Shown here piece after piece: positions 45,137 through 58,796 of a stretch of 64,000 bases of DNA. Position numbers and translations under genes: made by a program. Origin of the DNA: Hyphodiscus hymeniophilus (lineage: Eukaryota > Ascomycota > Leotiomycetes > Helotiales > Hyphodiscaceae); assembly GCA_016508695.1 (NCBI GenBank), contig VNKQ01000006.1, positions 434,001 to 498,000 on the forward strand, read 5' to 3'. Under the pieces are notes generated by a model. The model ran no database searches, was not told where the DNA came from, and was given only the letters and a program-made list of their open reading frames with translations. Numbering within the stretch: position 1 is the first letter of the stretch; each line of letters starts with the position of its first letter.

Positions 45137-48100
45137 ATGGCTGACCTAGCCAGTACTCTGGAGAAGCTCCAGATCAATGGTAAAGATACTGCAGATGACT
45201 GGATCGACCAGATTATCGAAGAACAACAACGCCCACGAAAACGGGTCAAGCAGGACACGGAAGAGCTCAAACAGGAGCTAGAGAAGAAGTACCTGACACC
45301 TTCCAAGTCAGTCTCCACTGAATGGCTCAATAAGCTACAGCAGTAAGCCAAGAAGCCTCTCCCAACACGCCGGAACAGACTAACATTGACCCCGCAGACG
45401 GTGGGAAACACCTACCGACTACACTGGTCTCTTCAAAATCGCGCCTACGCAGACTCGTACCATAACTCGATTTACAAGAGAAGGCCTTGAAGGAAGAGTC
45501 ACAGGATATAAAGAGGTCACAGTCCCTGCCAATAGTGCTACGGCGAAGAATTCTACTTCGTTTCTACGCAAGCCTGCCAACAGAGCGGATTTCGTGCGGG
45601 GAGCAGCGGGGTTCTTCCCTTTCGCACCTGGTGGATTAGAGGGCGTGGAGGCAGCTGCGGCGCTCGACGACCAAGCCATTAGAGCAGATGCAGGAGTTTT
45701 TAGGGCAGCTTCGAAGCTAGAGAGAGTCATCAATTTCAGTGACGGAGGATTGCTGAGTGTTCCGCCTGGATTTGACAGGGGTCTAGATTTTTCAAAAAAG
45801 AAGTCGGATGAGGGCCAAGCGGAGGCCAAAGATATTGAGAAAGTGTTAGACGAAGAGCCACAAAATGAGCCCGCTCAGGAAGGAAACGGCGAGAATAGTG
45901 CAAATGGGACTGGCGAATCTGAGGATTCATCAGAAGCAGATGGGGAAGATGACATCGATTCTCTTCTACCGGTTGAGTTTCCTGCACTGGAGCCTCACGG
46001 TGCTCTTGCAGTATCAAGTGCAAGACGCGGAGGGAGAGAGTGGGCACATATGGTCGACGTCAAGAGGGATATTCCGAATTTCAGAGAATTGGTACCGGAT
46101 ATGGCAAGAGATTGGCCTTTCGAGCTCGATACTTTCCAGAAAGAAGCAGTCTTCCATCTCGAAAATGGCGATTCGGTGTTCGTGGCTGCCCATACATCCG
46201 CAGGCAAGACAGTGGTTGCGGAGTATGCTATCGCTTTGGCAGCGAAGCATATGACGAAGGCCATTTATACTTCACCAATCAAGGCGCTAAGTAATCAGAA
46301 ATTTCGAGACTTCCGAGAAATATTTGACGAAGTTGGGATTCTCACCGGAGATGTGCAGATCGCACCTGAGGCGAGTTGTCTTATTATGACCACTGAGATC
46401 TTACGGAGTATGCTCTACAGGGGAGCTGATCTTATTCGAGATGTGGAGTTCGTCATCTTTGACGAGGTCCATTATGTGAACGATTTAGAGCGTGGTGTCG
46501 TCTGGGAGGAGGTCATCATCATGTTACCGGAGCATGTTACACTAATTTTACTGTCTGCCACTGTCCCAAACACTTATGAGTTTGCTTCATGGGTCGGGAG
46601 GACGAAGCGTAAAGATATATACGTTATTTCCACACCTAAACGGCCAATACCTCTTGAGCATTACCTGTGGGCTGATAAAGGTATTTTTAAAATCGTGGAT
46701 CACGAAAAGAAGTTTATCGAGAAAGGCTGGAAGGACGCAAATGATGTCCTCTCCGGCAGAGATAAAACTAAACCACCTCCAATTCCAGACCCAAATACTC
46801 GTGGAGGTAACAATGGGCGAGGAGGCAGAGGCCAGAATTCACGCGGTGGCAACCAGAGAGGTGGCGGCCAGCGTGGAGGTCCCCAACAACGTGGTGGTGC
46901 ACAGCAACGAGGGCGAGGGGGTCCGCCCCGTGCCAGCCATGCGCCTGGGCATATGGGTAGAGGCGGAAGACCCGGTGGCCGAACTTCTGCTGCACAAGAC
47001 AAGACCTTATGGGTACATCTTGTGCAGTTTCTCAAGAAAGAGAGCCTACTCCCAGCCTGTATCTTTGTCTTCTCGAAGAAGCGCTGTGAGGAGAATGCCG
47101 ATGCTTTGAGTAATCAGGACTTCTGCACGGCCACTGAGAAGAGCGCTATCCATATGATTATTGAAAAGTCGATCGCAAGACTCAAGCCTGAAGATAGAGT
47201 TTTGCCACAAATTGTAAGGTTGCGAGATCTCCTCGGCAGAGGTATTGCTGTACATCATGGTGGACTCCTCCCAATTGTGAAGGAAGTCGTCGAAATGCTT
47301 TTTGCTCAAACACTGGTCAAGGTACTCTTTGCCACGGAGACCTTTGCCATGGGTTTAAACTTACCGACCCGAACTGTGGTTTTCTCTGGATACCGCAAGC
47401 ACGATGGCCACTCATTCCGAAATCTGTTGCCTGGCGAATACACACAGATGGCTGGAAGAGCCGGTCGTCGAGGTCTGGATACTGTTGGGTCTGTCATTAT
47501 TGTTGCGCCAGGCGGGGGAGAAGCCCCACCCGTCACGGAGCTGAGACAGATGATCCTCGGAGATCCATCAAAGCTTCGATCTCAGTTCAGATTGACGTAC
47601 AACATGATACTTAATCTCCTGCGAGTCGAAGCTTTGAAAATTGAAGAGATGATTAAGCGAAGTTTTAGCGAACATGCTACACAACAACTCCTACCCGAGC
47701 ACGAGAAGTCAATCAAAGTCTCTGAAGCTGATCTGGCGAATATCAAACGAGAAGCCTGCGATATTTGCGATATAGATTTGCATGCGTGCCACCAAGCTGC
47801 TCAGAACTACAGACAGCTTACTCTAGATCTCCATCTAGGCCTCTTAGCGACACCTGTTGGGCGACGAATGTTCGCCAGGCAAAGGCTGGTCGTTTACAAT
47901 AAAGACGGAGTCCGGACTCCAGGCATTCTTCTACGAGAGGGTGCTACTGGAGGAACAGCTCCCTTCGTGCATGTGTTGGAGTTCAGAACACGAAGAGATC
48001 AACGCGACTCGACAGATCTGCTTCCTTACCTTCCAAAATATCGGAAGATGTTCACTAAATTGCCACAGTTCAAGAAGCACATTTCTACAAAGACTTTCCA

Positions 48101-49095
48101 GATTCCAGTCGCCGATCTGGAATGCGTCACCAAGACTCTCGTAAAAGGTGTCATTCCACAAGTATTCGAAGGTGGGGAAGGATACAAAAAGGCGCAAGAA
48201 GAGGTTATGAGACTTTGCTCATCGTGGGAGCTTGATGAATGGAATGAACTTGATCTCTCCCGTGTGAACGACATGCAACTTCGGGAAACACTTGCGAAGC
48301 GTGTTGAAGAATCGATCGTGGCTCAGAAGGCAAAGTGTTTATCGTGCCCGCAATTCATCAAACATGTAAGCTGAAGCCCCCCATCTTTGACGTTTTATGC
48401 CTAACATGACGCAGTTTGCTATGTGTCACGATCAATGGCTGATCCAAGAGAACATTTCCCAACTCCGCCTGCTGATGTCCGATCAAAACCTCCAACTCCT
48501 CCCCGATTATGAGCAAAGAATCCAGGTTCTTCAAGACCTGGAGTTCATCGATGAAGCGTCCAGAGTACAGCTTAAAGGCAAAGTAGCCTGCGAAATCCAC
48601 TCCGCCGACGAGCTTGTCCTTACAGAACTTATTCTCGACAACGTCCTGGCAGCCTACGAACCCGCTGAAATCGTCGCCCTCCTATCCGCGTTCGTCTTTC
48701 AAGAGAAAACAGATACGGTACCCAACCTAACCGGCAACCTCGAGAATGGCATGAAAACCATCATTGAAATCTCCGAGAAAGTAAATGAGCGACAAACGTA
48801 CCACCAAGTCATCCTCTCAGCCGACGATTCAAACGACTTTGTTTCTCGCCCAAGATTTGGACTGATGGAAGTAGTGTATGAATGGGCTCGAGGGATGAGC
48901 TTCAAGAACATCACAGACTTGACGGATGTTCTCGAAGGGACGATTGTGAGAGTCATCACGAGGCTGGATGAGACGTGCCGGGAGGTTAAGAATGCTGCCC
49001 GCATTATTGGCGATCCAGAGCTTTTTACGAAGATGCAGACTTGTCAGGAAATGATCAAAAGGGACATCACTGCTGTGGCGAGTTTGTACATGTAA
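45137..49095 (+). CDS. ski2: Ski2 family DExH RNA helicase of the Ski complex
   Basis: Exons 45137-45342, 45398-48365, 48415-49095; 1284 aa, close to yeast Ski2. With Ski3 and Ski8 it feeds mRNA to the cytoplasmic exosome for 3'-5' decay. Motifs: the N-terminal Ski2 region (RWETPTDYTGLFKIAPTQTR), motif I AHTSAGKT (about 333-340), motif II DEVH, motif III SAT, motif VI QMAGRAGRRGLD, and the C-terminal DSHCT domain after LLAAYEPAEIVALLS-type sequence (here NVLAAYEPAEIVALLSAFVF). The insertion before the second RecA domain contains a strongly RGG-rich stretch (about 535-600), a likely RNA-binding addition. It is distinguished from Mtr4 by the Ski2-type N-terminus. Confidence 0.95.
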
Positions 49096-49436
49096 CATAG
49101 CAGGGTACATGATATTAGGATCGGTGAATGATGAAGGAATCATATCCAAAGCATCTCGAACTGGATGCGTCCAATCCAGCCGAACTTCACAGGGGCACTG
49201 TGCGCCTCCCAAGGATTCCCCTCTGTGCGTGCTTATATTCTCAACGTCTAGTCCACTTTCTTTCCCAAAGTCGGTCCTACCTCTCTCAAAGCCCAATCCA
49301 CCCCTCCTTATCCCCTTCTCAAGTTCGTATCCTCTTCCTTCAATGCAGTACTATTATAATGTCCATCATGAGCCATACTCCTGTCACAGCGAGTCAGCAT
49401 CGTCCTTGACTTCCCAGTCCTGCACAACATAGACCC
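49096..49436. other. intergenic between ski2 and small ORF
   Basis: 3' flank of ski2; no supported feature. Overlapping frames at 49109-49432 are T/C-rich and unsupported. Confidence 0.35.
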
Positions 49437-49628
49437 TTACCTCAATTCCTCCCCGACTGCTCTAGCACCCTCATCTTTCATCCCATTTATTTGATCCAAT
49501 TGATCCGTGATACCCCAATACACGGCTCTGTTCTTCGAAGGCTGGATTTTTGAGGCGACTAGAAGTCCCACGACTGTTAGGGCTGCCATGGAACCTTTTC
49601 GTATGGCACCTGTGGTAAGAGAATTCAT
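49437..49628 (-). CDS. small hypothetical membrane protein (63 aa)
   Basis: Intronless ATG-started frame MNSLTTGAIRKGSMAALTVVGLLVASKI... ending GEELR. A basic, Ser/Thr-rich N-terminus (net positive, no acidic residue in the first 30) precedes one hydrophobic segment at about 14-27 and a polar tail. This shape fits a small mitochondrial inner-membrane protein, but I recognise no family. Its start is well separated from neighbours. Confidence 0.45.
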   Translation of the reverse strand: MNSLTTGAIRKGSMAALTVVGLLVASKIQPSKNRAVYWGITDQLDQINGMKDEGARAVGEELR

Positions 49629-50679
49629 TGTTTCGGTCTTCTCAACTTCTCATTGATGATTTATATTTTCAGGGTTTTGGTATATATGGAAGATTGGGAT
49701 AGATATTGCGCGTGGGGTTTATATTGATTAATGAGGCGACGTGGAGTGGAGAGATGGTAAGGTATGTGGAGAGGTGGTGTGATTGGGATGGGACCACTCC
49801 ACAGATGAGTCCGAACAATGGACTGTATACTAACCTCCACCCGGGTTATTTGAGACATTTCTAGAGATGTAAATATTGAAAGTTACATAGTCCTCCAATA
49901 ACCTTGCTCAAATCAGGACATTCCAGTCCCAGGGCGTGAAACCGAGTGGCTCTCACGTGATAGCGTCCCGCTTCCTATATCAGAGTTCACCAGGTTGAGA
50001 AGTAATGATGAGTCAACAAAGTTGACATCCTAGGAGATGCTTCATTTAGAGTTATTTTACATCAAGTCCAATATCAATGCTATCTACGGATTGCGTATCT
50101 CACCACTCACCAAATAACCCATCACTCAAGTGACGCTACGATGTAAATCCGATTTTCAAGACTATCGTCAATTACAAATTCATTGACACGCACACCGCAA
50201 TGATACCTAGAGTAAAAGAAACAACCACCAACATAAAACGCCATTTGCTAAAAGGATATCGCTCGAACTACCAGAAGAAGAACAAGGTCATACAACCCCT
50301 CCAACCTGCCTAGACCTCGGCACTAGAAGCAAAAGGTACAAACATCGTCTCTGAGAGACGACTCTGACTCAGCTAGAATCACATTACCGTAGATGTCTTC
50401 CTGAGCTGTTCTCTTTCCATCGAGATGTTCCCTCCATTTGGAGGCGACAGAGAGAATGGAGGAGAGTAAATCCTGGACGTGGACTTTGTACTCGAGATCA
50501 CCAAGAAACTGTGAAGGAATTTCATGTAATGTGTGCTAGCCACTAGAGTGAGAGACTAACAGATTTTCATTTTTAATATGTTGTGTGTTTAAATGCACTA
50601 TTCTCACACTGCATGACCGATGTCAAATTCCGCATGCTCCCAGTTGTAGCAATTCGTTCTTATACACTTTGTTCCATGC
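49629..50679. other. intergenic, no gene seen
   Basis: About 1 kb between the small ORF and the uvsB 3' end. A palindromic TCACGTGA E-box lies at 49953-49960, about 325 bp upstream of the small ORF. No other feature. Confidence 0.4.
49953..49960. promoter_or_regulatory. TCACGTGA palindrome (CACGTG E-box)
   Basis: Perfect 8-bp palindrome of the kind bound by bHLH factors such as Cbf1. It lies in non-coding DNA upstream of the 63-aa ORF. Function inferred only. Confidence 0.35.
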
Positions 50680-53600
50680 CTAAAAGAAACTACACCAACC
50701 AATATACTGTCCCAGAGTCAGCATTGCTTTTTGGAATAGAAGAAAGAGGATTTAGTGGGGACCCTGGGCAGGGCAGGGTATGCCGAAAGTAATGCGATCA
50801 GGGCTCGGCTCCGAGTCAAGGTGAAAAGAATAAAGAACTTGGAGAACACATACCATGCCTGCCAAATACTTCAGATTCGTAGCCTGCCCAATCAACTCAT
50901 CAACCTGTCCCTCGACACCAAGCGGGACGCTCTCCCCTGGCAGTAGTCCTTTCACTTTCCTCTGGATTGTATCGAACACGCCCTGTGCAGTCTGTGGTCC
51001 CGCATTCCATCCTTCCTTCTTCTTTTTGTGGTCCTTCTTCACCAAGTCCAGGGTCGGATCGTAAACGAACGCCTCTAGGATCGTCATCAGCGTCTCTTCG
51101 TGTTGCCGCAGTAGCTTCAGTGTGAGTTCGGATGATTTCCGGAATGGGCCTTCGTATCCGTAGATCCCCATTGCGTCAATCATGTTGTGCGTTAATCGGA
51201 AAGGAACGCGTTCAGGTTTGACGAATGTAAGACCTTTGTCGAACAGACAATTGAAGTCGACGTGGAATGTTCCACCATTACCTTCCTCGAAAAGAATGTT
51301 CTCACCATGGCGATCTCCAAGGCCGAGGATAGTGCCAACCATGGACATCACAGCGCAGGATCGCGTATAGCGAAGACGAGCAGCGAACCAGGCGGAGGGT
51401 TCAGGAAACTGCTGCACAAACCATTGGTGGAAAACGGGTGGGAAATGTCCAAGGACTTTCTCGGTGAAGAAGGGCATCTTGTCGTCGCCTTTGAGGGCTT
51501 CTTCGCAATCGCGCTCAATTGCGCGGTAGTCGGGCGCGATTCCTAAGGGGCGGTAGAGACTGAGCAGGATGTCACGGAGTGTCTTGAGGCCGTCTACCCA
51601 TTCGATGATACCGCATTCCTCGTTCAAAGGTGTGACGGCGTAGGTCTTGATGTAGAGTTGGCGTTTGCTTGATTCGGCATCCCGCTTTAACGAGCGATTG
51701 ATCATACTATTGAATTCCATCAAGCGCTGATCCTTCCGGAGGTCATCCTTAGGTTTGCAGAGAAGTCCGTATTCTTTCCCATCAGATCCACGAGCCGTGA
51801 GTTTCCGTGGCTTTTGAAGAGAGCTCAAAACTAGCACTTCGTCTAGGAAAGAATCGATGGTAACTACATCTCTCGAAAATGCTTTGTGTTCTTTGATCTT
51901 ATCCGTTAGCGTTGGCAAAGTTGCAGTCAAAGACCTCTCGATAGGAACGGCGAGGAGATTCGGCGTGCTTGATTTGTGGTTGAAGCCCAAATCTTTTGTG
52001 ATACTTGCACGAGTAGTACGATTTCCTTGGAACTCCCCCGCAACACAAACCTGCAAAAGTTCTGACGTAAGTCTCTCGCCCATCTTCATCATTACCTTAA
52101 AATCGAGCCCACCATTTTCTGCCTTTTTCGTCGAGGCTGAGCGGAGTTGTTGCAAGATTGTCATTCCACGAGTTTTCCTATCGGTCTGCGTGGACGTGGC
52201 GACTGCGAGAAGACTCCATAAGGCTTGCTGTGGATGTGTGGATACGACCTTTAGGATGATCGTATTCAGAACTCTGTAGACCTCCTGATTGTGATGGGTA
52301 ATACGTGAAATGATTTGGGGAAGCGCAGTGTAGAAAACATACGCTGGCAACTTTTGAATATACTTGTTGAAGCGGCCGTGCAGCGCTCCAAGTTGGGTCT
52401 TGCGTTCAGTAAGAACCCGTGTTATAAATTCTTTCGAAACTCCATATTTAGGATCGAGAGGCTGATTAATTTGGGTTCCAAGGTCAAGCCAAAGTGTCAG
52501 AATACGTGGTAAGGTCTGATAGACGTATTTGGTTCCCCACAGAAGAGACCGTAGATAGTTCTCTATCACGAGCTTCGCCATTTCCCCGGTAAGATATGAT
52601 TCTGCCTGTTGTTCAGGAGCCAAAGCCTTTTCGGACTCCAGTAACTTGTTGTAATGCCGTCCAAGATAGTAATGTCCCTTCTCCCAATCACTGTGCGTCC
52701 GAGCAGCGAGCTGATACTGCGATCTGAGGGCACTGGAGTGAGTCTGCCCAGCGCTGTCGAGCCATTTAGCGTACAGCAAATGCGCTCTTGCCGTGAGTAG
52801 ATTTTGTTGCTCTGCGAGCTCCACATTTGTGAAGCTGTCAGCCTCGGGACCTTTATTGTGAGCAATGAAAGCATTGCTGGCGATGGCTCCTTGGAGACTC
52901 TGGATGGCTTTCCGGTGATGTCCCTCTTTCATGAGAAGGCGAGCATGTTCGATCATTGCCGACTCATCGCCGAGTTTCGAGGCGTGAAGTACAGCATTGA
53001 AAGATTGATGTATGGCATTCCCTTTCCTGGCCAGCCGGGCGCTGGTCAGCCATGCGTCTGCAAGGTCATGTTTCTCAAAATTAAGGCTACCAAAGTAAGC
53101 AGAGCCCTCTTTAACCGGTCAAGACAAACCTTGATAATTGCATTGCTGCTCGTCTGATACCCAGCAGATATTGCTTATCATTGAGATAGGCTCCGACAAC
53201 TTCTAATCGCTTGTTCAGGGAATTCAGCACCTTTTCTCGCCCCACGTCTGGGCTGTCCGTCCCTGCAATCATCTCAAGTTCTGTGAGAACATGGAATTTG
53301 AGCATGTCGTTATGACAGGCACTCAGCGAAGGGGTGGTTGCCATTGTTAACGAGCATGCGATTTGTTCGCGGAGAGACCGAACACAGGTTGTGAACCGGA
53401 CCGTATCCCTCTTATGTAAAGCCAGAAGTGCACGCCCGATGCTGATATTGAAATCCTCTCCACTGCTCTCAGCAGCCATTCCACTATATTTTTCAAGAGC
53501 AGCCCATCGACCAGTGGCCCAAGAAGCTTCTGTGGCAAACGGGAGAAGTTTCGAAAAAGACTTTGTGGCAGTGTGCATGCCTTGGACGTAATTGAGTAAG

Positions 53601-56600
53601 ACATCTAAAATGAGATATATCAGAGGTGATACTTCAGGCAATTGACTGGCTTACCGTGCTGCCCGGATTCCTTCAGGCATGTCAAAAGATTGACTTGAAC
53701 GTCTGCGTCATCGGGAGTTTCTGCGAGCTTGATTTCGTACCAACTCTGCGCTGCGGTCCACCGTCCAGCCTTTCGATGAGCGAGGATCTGCTGGTCAATA
53801 TCAAGTACATGAAGATGTGCAGATATTCCTTCAATTCCGTCAGGCTCGTCGATCTGAGTATAGATATCTTGCAATCGCTGCAATAGCGAATTCCTCGTTT
53901 CTGGGTTTCTCGGCATGGCTCGGACCTGGCGTATATGTTGCTCCCAGTAGAATAATGCACGAGAGTACGATCTACACTCAATTGCACGTTGCGAGATAAG
54001 CTCTGCGGGTATCAGATCCAGAACGGACCTGACGAGCAGTATTTTTACTTCTGCTGTATTGGGGCCACGAGATTTACTGGCTTCTAATTGTTTTGCCTGA
54101 ATCCATCGAGATAAATAATCCAGAACTTGGAATACGGCCTTGAATAGTGAGTCAGCCCTGCTTTTTAACTCGAAATAAGTAGGCTATGAAACAACAACTT
54201 ACCTCGCTGCACATCTTCAGGTCTTCTTCTTGAATCTTGGACTCAGATGTTGATTGATATTTTAGGACACCAAGCAACTCCTCTACAATCTCCTCTCGAT
54301 CTTGAACTGTACCCTCCACAATAACATGTAATACCACGTACGGAAGCAGAAAATTGGCGATGGAAAGATTTCTAATCTTGATAGCGCGCCGAAGTGGTGG
54401 AAACACAAGCTGCGCGTAGGTGTTGTAAGGTTTGTAAAGGAGTTCGAGAACAAAGGTACTCAGCCAGTGTCTGTAGATTTTGTCAAAGCGCGCGTTCTCT
54501 GACCGGAAGATGGGATATTCAACCTTTGGTCTATCCATCTCCTTGACAGTGAATCTAGACGTGAGGAAAGGGGTCAGAGTCTCTTGTACGGTGTCAGGTA
54601 GCGCAAGCCACTTTCGAAAAATGTGGCTCGGCGAGTCTTTGCCTTCCCCTTTCATAATTCTCTCCGGGCAGACTTCCTTGAAATTGCATACCTCGAGCAG
54701 TCTCTGCATTACAAGCGAGAGAAATCCCTGTACTCCGGTATCTGTAGTCGAAAGGAATGCTTTGACAATCACTTCCTTGAGCATATAGAGGACAAAGTCC
54801 GTCGTCTCTCCAGGGTCTTCGAAATTACTAACGACGACCATTTCGGATTGCCCTCGGACTGACTCAACTCGATTGGAATCCAAACACCCAATTAGTCCAA
54901 TGCACTCGGCTGACAATTGCGCGATATCGTGGTGAGCTTCATTGAACTTGACACAAGCGTCCAGAATCGATCGAACAAGTGTCCCGACGACAGCATCTGG
55001 TTGTTCACTGACGGCAGAGGCTTGGAGGAATGATTGATTGTTTCGAAGATACTCTTTCAACTCAACAAGAGCCTGAGCAACCACTCCAGAAGTCTCATGG
55101 CCTACTCTGCGACTAAAGATCTGAAAAGCATTTCCTACATCGGTCGGGGTTCTGATCTTATTCAGTTGCTTCTCGACGTCATCCAGCTGTGGGAACTGTG
55201 ATAGAGATGGCAAATTGACAATCATATTGCGAATGAGGCGTGCTCGTTGCTTGAGCAGATACTGAAGTGTGGCTTCCGCGCGCCGTCGAGTGGCCTCGTT
55301 AAAGCTTTCCCATCGCTGAATAATGGTGGAGAAGGTACTCTCAAGCATGGTCTGAACGTCGTCGTCTTCAAGATTGTGGAGCAGTCTATCCCAAGCAGAA
55401 AAGGCGACAGACTGAAGCTCTGGCTGAGCTAAAGCTTGCTGCAAGAAGGCACATACCTATCGATGTGAGCTGTGAAATTTGCAAACAAACGGCTTTGAGG
55501 GCTTACCTGAGGACGAGCGACCTTTATTACCTTCTTGCCAATCTTGACCATTTCCTCCACTCCCTTGACGCAGCGTATCTTCTCGATGACAGAATATTGA
55601 TTCTGGACATCGTTAACAACTTCACCAAAGCGAGCCATGAATCCCAAAATATGTTGCGACAGGAATGCCCCAACAGCATCATTCTTCTCCCCTGATGCAA
55701 ACGGGGAGGAGGAAGCAAGAAGTTTGAAAGCCATGTGAATCTATCAGACATCAGTTAAGCATATTAAAAGTTCTTGGGATACTAACACGCGATTTCATAT
55801 TATCCGGTGCCTGGCCGGCTACTTTGAGAAGGCGAAGACCGAGTGCTGCAGCGTCTGTTCTCATCCAGTCGATGAAGTCCATGTCTTTGAATCGTGGCGA
55901 AACAGCCCGAAGAAGAGATGTAATAAGTGCCTCCACGTCTGGGATGTTCTGAACAATCAAGAGCGCGAGTATGGAGGCAAAATTTGACGGTTCCATGCAA
56001 GAGTTGAAGGCTTCAGTTTCTCCACGAGCTTGCGTGATTCTCGCAATAACATCAATCTGCCCAGATAAAACTAGATGTGGCAAAGTGCTAGACTGTGTCA
56101 GGAGGATGAAGTCAGTGACAGAAGTACTCAGTATGTCAGCCATGAGTTGCGTCGTTTGCGGCCGAACAAGTAAACCCTTCACAGCAGCAATAGCAACATC
56201 ATCCCAAAACGGATTAAACAGTCGTTCCGGCGTCATTTTCTTTGCACTTGCAAGCTTCGTAATCTTACAATCGATTAGCGGAGGCTGAGGTCTTGGAAGT
56301 TCCGGTCTTACTTACTTCATTGAAAGCTACGGCTGATAGCACTGGATTGGCGTGACCAAGAAACTCTACCAGTCTCAAAAGCACGAGGCCTAAACCGTCA
56401 TCATTAAGGACCCTGGCTGTATCAGTACCGAACATCGGCGAAAGCCCGAATGTGTTGGATGTTACATACCTTCCAATCTGGCCCCAAGTCAGAATCCAGG
56501 TTTCCTGTAAGTGGATTTGATCTTTGTCAGAGATGGACCGGAGTAGTTCTAAAACCATTTCTCTATTTCTGTGAATGATGTCTTCTGAAGCTGCAGAATT

Positions 56601-58796
56601 GGAAAGGAATCCAGCAAGGGTGCGACTATGATAGATATGTTCAGTGAATGTAAAATTTTTAGAATAATCGGACTTACCCTGCAGCAATTCGAAGCTCTCG
56701 TGATGAGCTCTTCAGAGACCCCACGCACCACTGCCCCAAAGCCGAACTTGTCAGGTCCATGAATTCGGCGCTGCTAAAGTGCGAAGTGTATCTTTTCAGA
56801 GCGATCATGGCAAGGACTCGGGCCTGTCTCGCTTCAGCGAAAGCCGTTGACTGTATGAGCTTAATGAACGCTTTTATACCATCGCCACAGACAGCCTGGC
56901 ATCTTTTAGAATCCAGTAGCACCAACTGCGGCGATGGAGTGCCATCGCATAAGAAACACTCTGTAGTGCTTATGTTACCATCAGTATCTCGCACCACAGT
57001 CAACGAGTTAATCGCAGCACAGGGCAAAATCGCGAGGTACTCAAAAGCTCGACAGCGGTCCTTGTCATTTAATTCAGTAAAGCAGCTCCTTTAGACCTGT
57101 TAGTAAGTCCATATTCCTGGGAAATAGACTTACACAGCAACTTGATCTAAGCCGTCCAAATCCATAGCGGTCTGCGAGCCTAGGAGAGAATATAATTCGG
57201 TTTTAATCTCTCCTAGAACGTCTACATCTGTTTGAATTTTGCGGCGCTTCGTAGGATGGAATGGGACGAGCTCTCGCCGCAGCGCGGACGGGAGACCCAG
57301 GCGTCTAAAATCGCTATCAAGATCCAAACTATCAAAACTTTCGTCCAACAGTAAAGCGAGTCCGTCGGGCATTTCAGCCTGACATTCATCGAGTAACGTA
57401 AGAGAGGCCTTCTGCAACACAGTTCGTCAGTTCTAAACGGGAGGACCAAGGAACTTAGGTACCTGAAAGTCCTTACTCAGACCCGAGCGTCTGGTGTCGT
57501 TGTTGAGTGCGAGTTGAATAGTTGGGACAAGATGTAGAGACACTGCTCGATTTATGGAATCATGATCCTTGCATATGGCAGCTAAGCTCAAGATACCGCT
57601 GCAAAAATTGAGCTGTATTGGCTGTTCGGCCAGGTCATCGATATTTTCGATCATATCGACGCAGAGAGTGGAAAGAATTGTATACCCTTTGCGTAAAACC
57701 GTAGTTCTAAGCGAGCTTTTGGATGCTGAAAGAAAGGCCTGAAGAGAACAGAAGCAGACCATATCAGATTTTCTGCAAGCTTCAGAAAGTGAAAGGTCGG
57801 CTTGTAATTCCTTTCTCTGCTCATAAGCAACAAGGAATGAGTCGAGCAGCCAGGCTATGTAATCTTGATATGCAGGCGTCGGATCGTATGAAGCAGCCGC
57901 AGCCATGGATATATTGACCAACATGCATAGAATATTCCCGACATGGCAAATGCACTCAGGTGCCGTTCTTATCCGATAAGTGCAGGTAGGAATAATGGTG
58001 GAAGAAGAGCTGTCAAAGTCGTAGGAGAACATAGCCTGGTCTACCTCATCCGAAGGCAGCATGGCATCTATCATAAGATTATGAGAGAATTTTCTCGGGT
58101 TCTGAAGATGATTCAACATTGCTGATGAGGAGTAAGTGGCTGCACACTGGGTTTCTGAAAAGGGTACGCACTTGTGGCACACTTCTTGAAATAGCAGAAG
58201 AAGAAAGAACTCTGGTTCCATAGTACCGGGGATCGAGAAACTACTTCAAAGCAAACATAGAAGAAATCTTTGATCTTCTCTGAGAGCGCATCGCAATGTC
58301 GACGTGAAAGGAGTGCCAGGACTCTAGGGAACAACCAAAACCACAGAGGCTCCTGACCGCGGCTGGGAAGTTCGGATCCTGGCCCAACACAGTAGATCAG
58401 GACTTCGGGCACTTCTTTGATCGTCGATATGAAAATATCCAGGGCTTCTGAGGCCTGGGGTACGATCTTCCGAACGTCTGAAAAGGGATCATCTCCAGCA
58501 ATTCGTTCGAGCACAGCCCATGCAAAAATGTAAATCAAGTTGTGCTTGTACTCCAATTTTGCCTCGTTGTCAGCAAATCCGGCCATACTAGCTTCCTGGT
58601 TTGCCACTTCGTCCATGACTTTCTTTATTACTTCTTGATCGGATTGTCGTGATGGTTTATGTGGAGCAGACAGGTTGTTGATGAGCTGGGCGGCCATTGT
58701 TGAAGGAGGAAGATCGAAGCCATTTGCAAGGACCGATCCGTCGTCCTGGCTATTCGGTCTATGAGCCATCACAGGACCCCTTGAGGCTGGAGCCAT
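50680..58796 (-). CDS. uvsB: ATR/Mec1/Rad3 checkpoint kinase (UvsB)
   Basis: PI3K-like protein kinase that senses single-stranded DNA and stalled forks in the nucleus. Thirteen exons: 58796-58172, 58121-57463, 57411-57134, 57088-56678, 56625-56470, 56412-56316, 56263-55787, 55740-55507, 55456-54203, 54138-53655, 53604-53130, 53086-50854, 50706-50680; 7410 nt, 2469 aa, a usual size. A helical-repeat N-terminus is followed by the FAT domain (YLLGIRRAAMQLS, AWLTSARLARKGNAIHQSFNAVLHASKL, EGHHRKAIQSL). Kinase motifs are LLCKPKDDLRKDQRLMEF, catalytic LGLGDRHGENIL (near 2308), and HVDFNCLFDKG for the metal-binding Asp. The FATC tail ends YLAGMYIGWCSFF across a 147-bp last intron. The intron at 53129-53087 (43 bp) was set by continuity of the FAT sequence. 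Least certain is the first intron (GTGCGT donor). Confidence 0.95.

Noticed and set aside
58172..58260. alternative uvsB start of exon 2 at a minus-strand ATG at 58221
   Set aside because: It would drop the link to exon 1. The 50-bp intron 58171-58122 with a CTTAC branch point keeps both frames in phase, and the total of 7410 nt is divisible by three.
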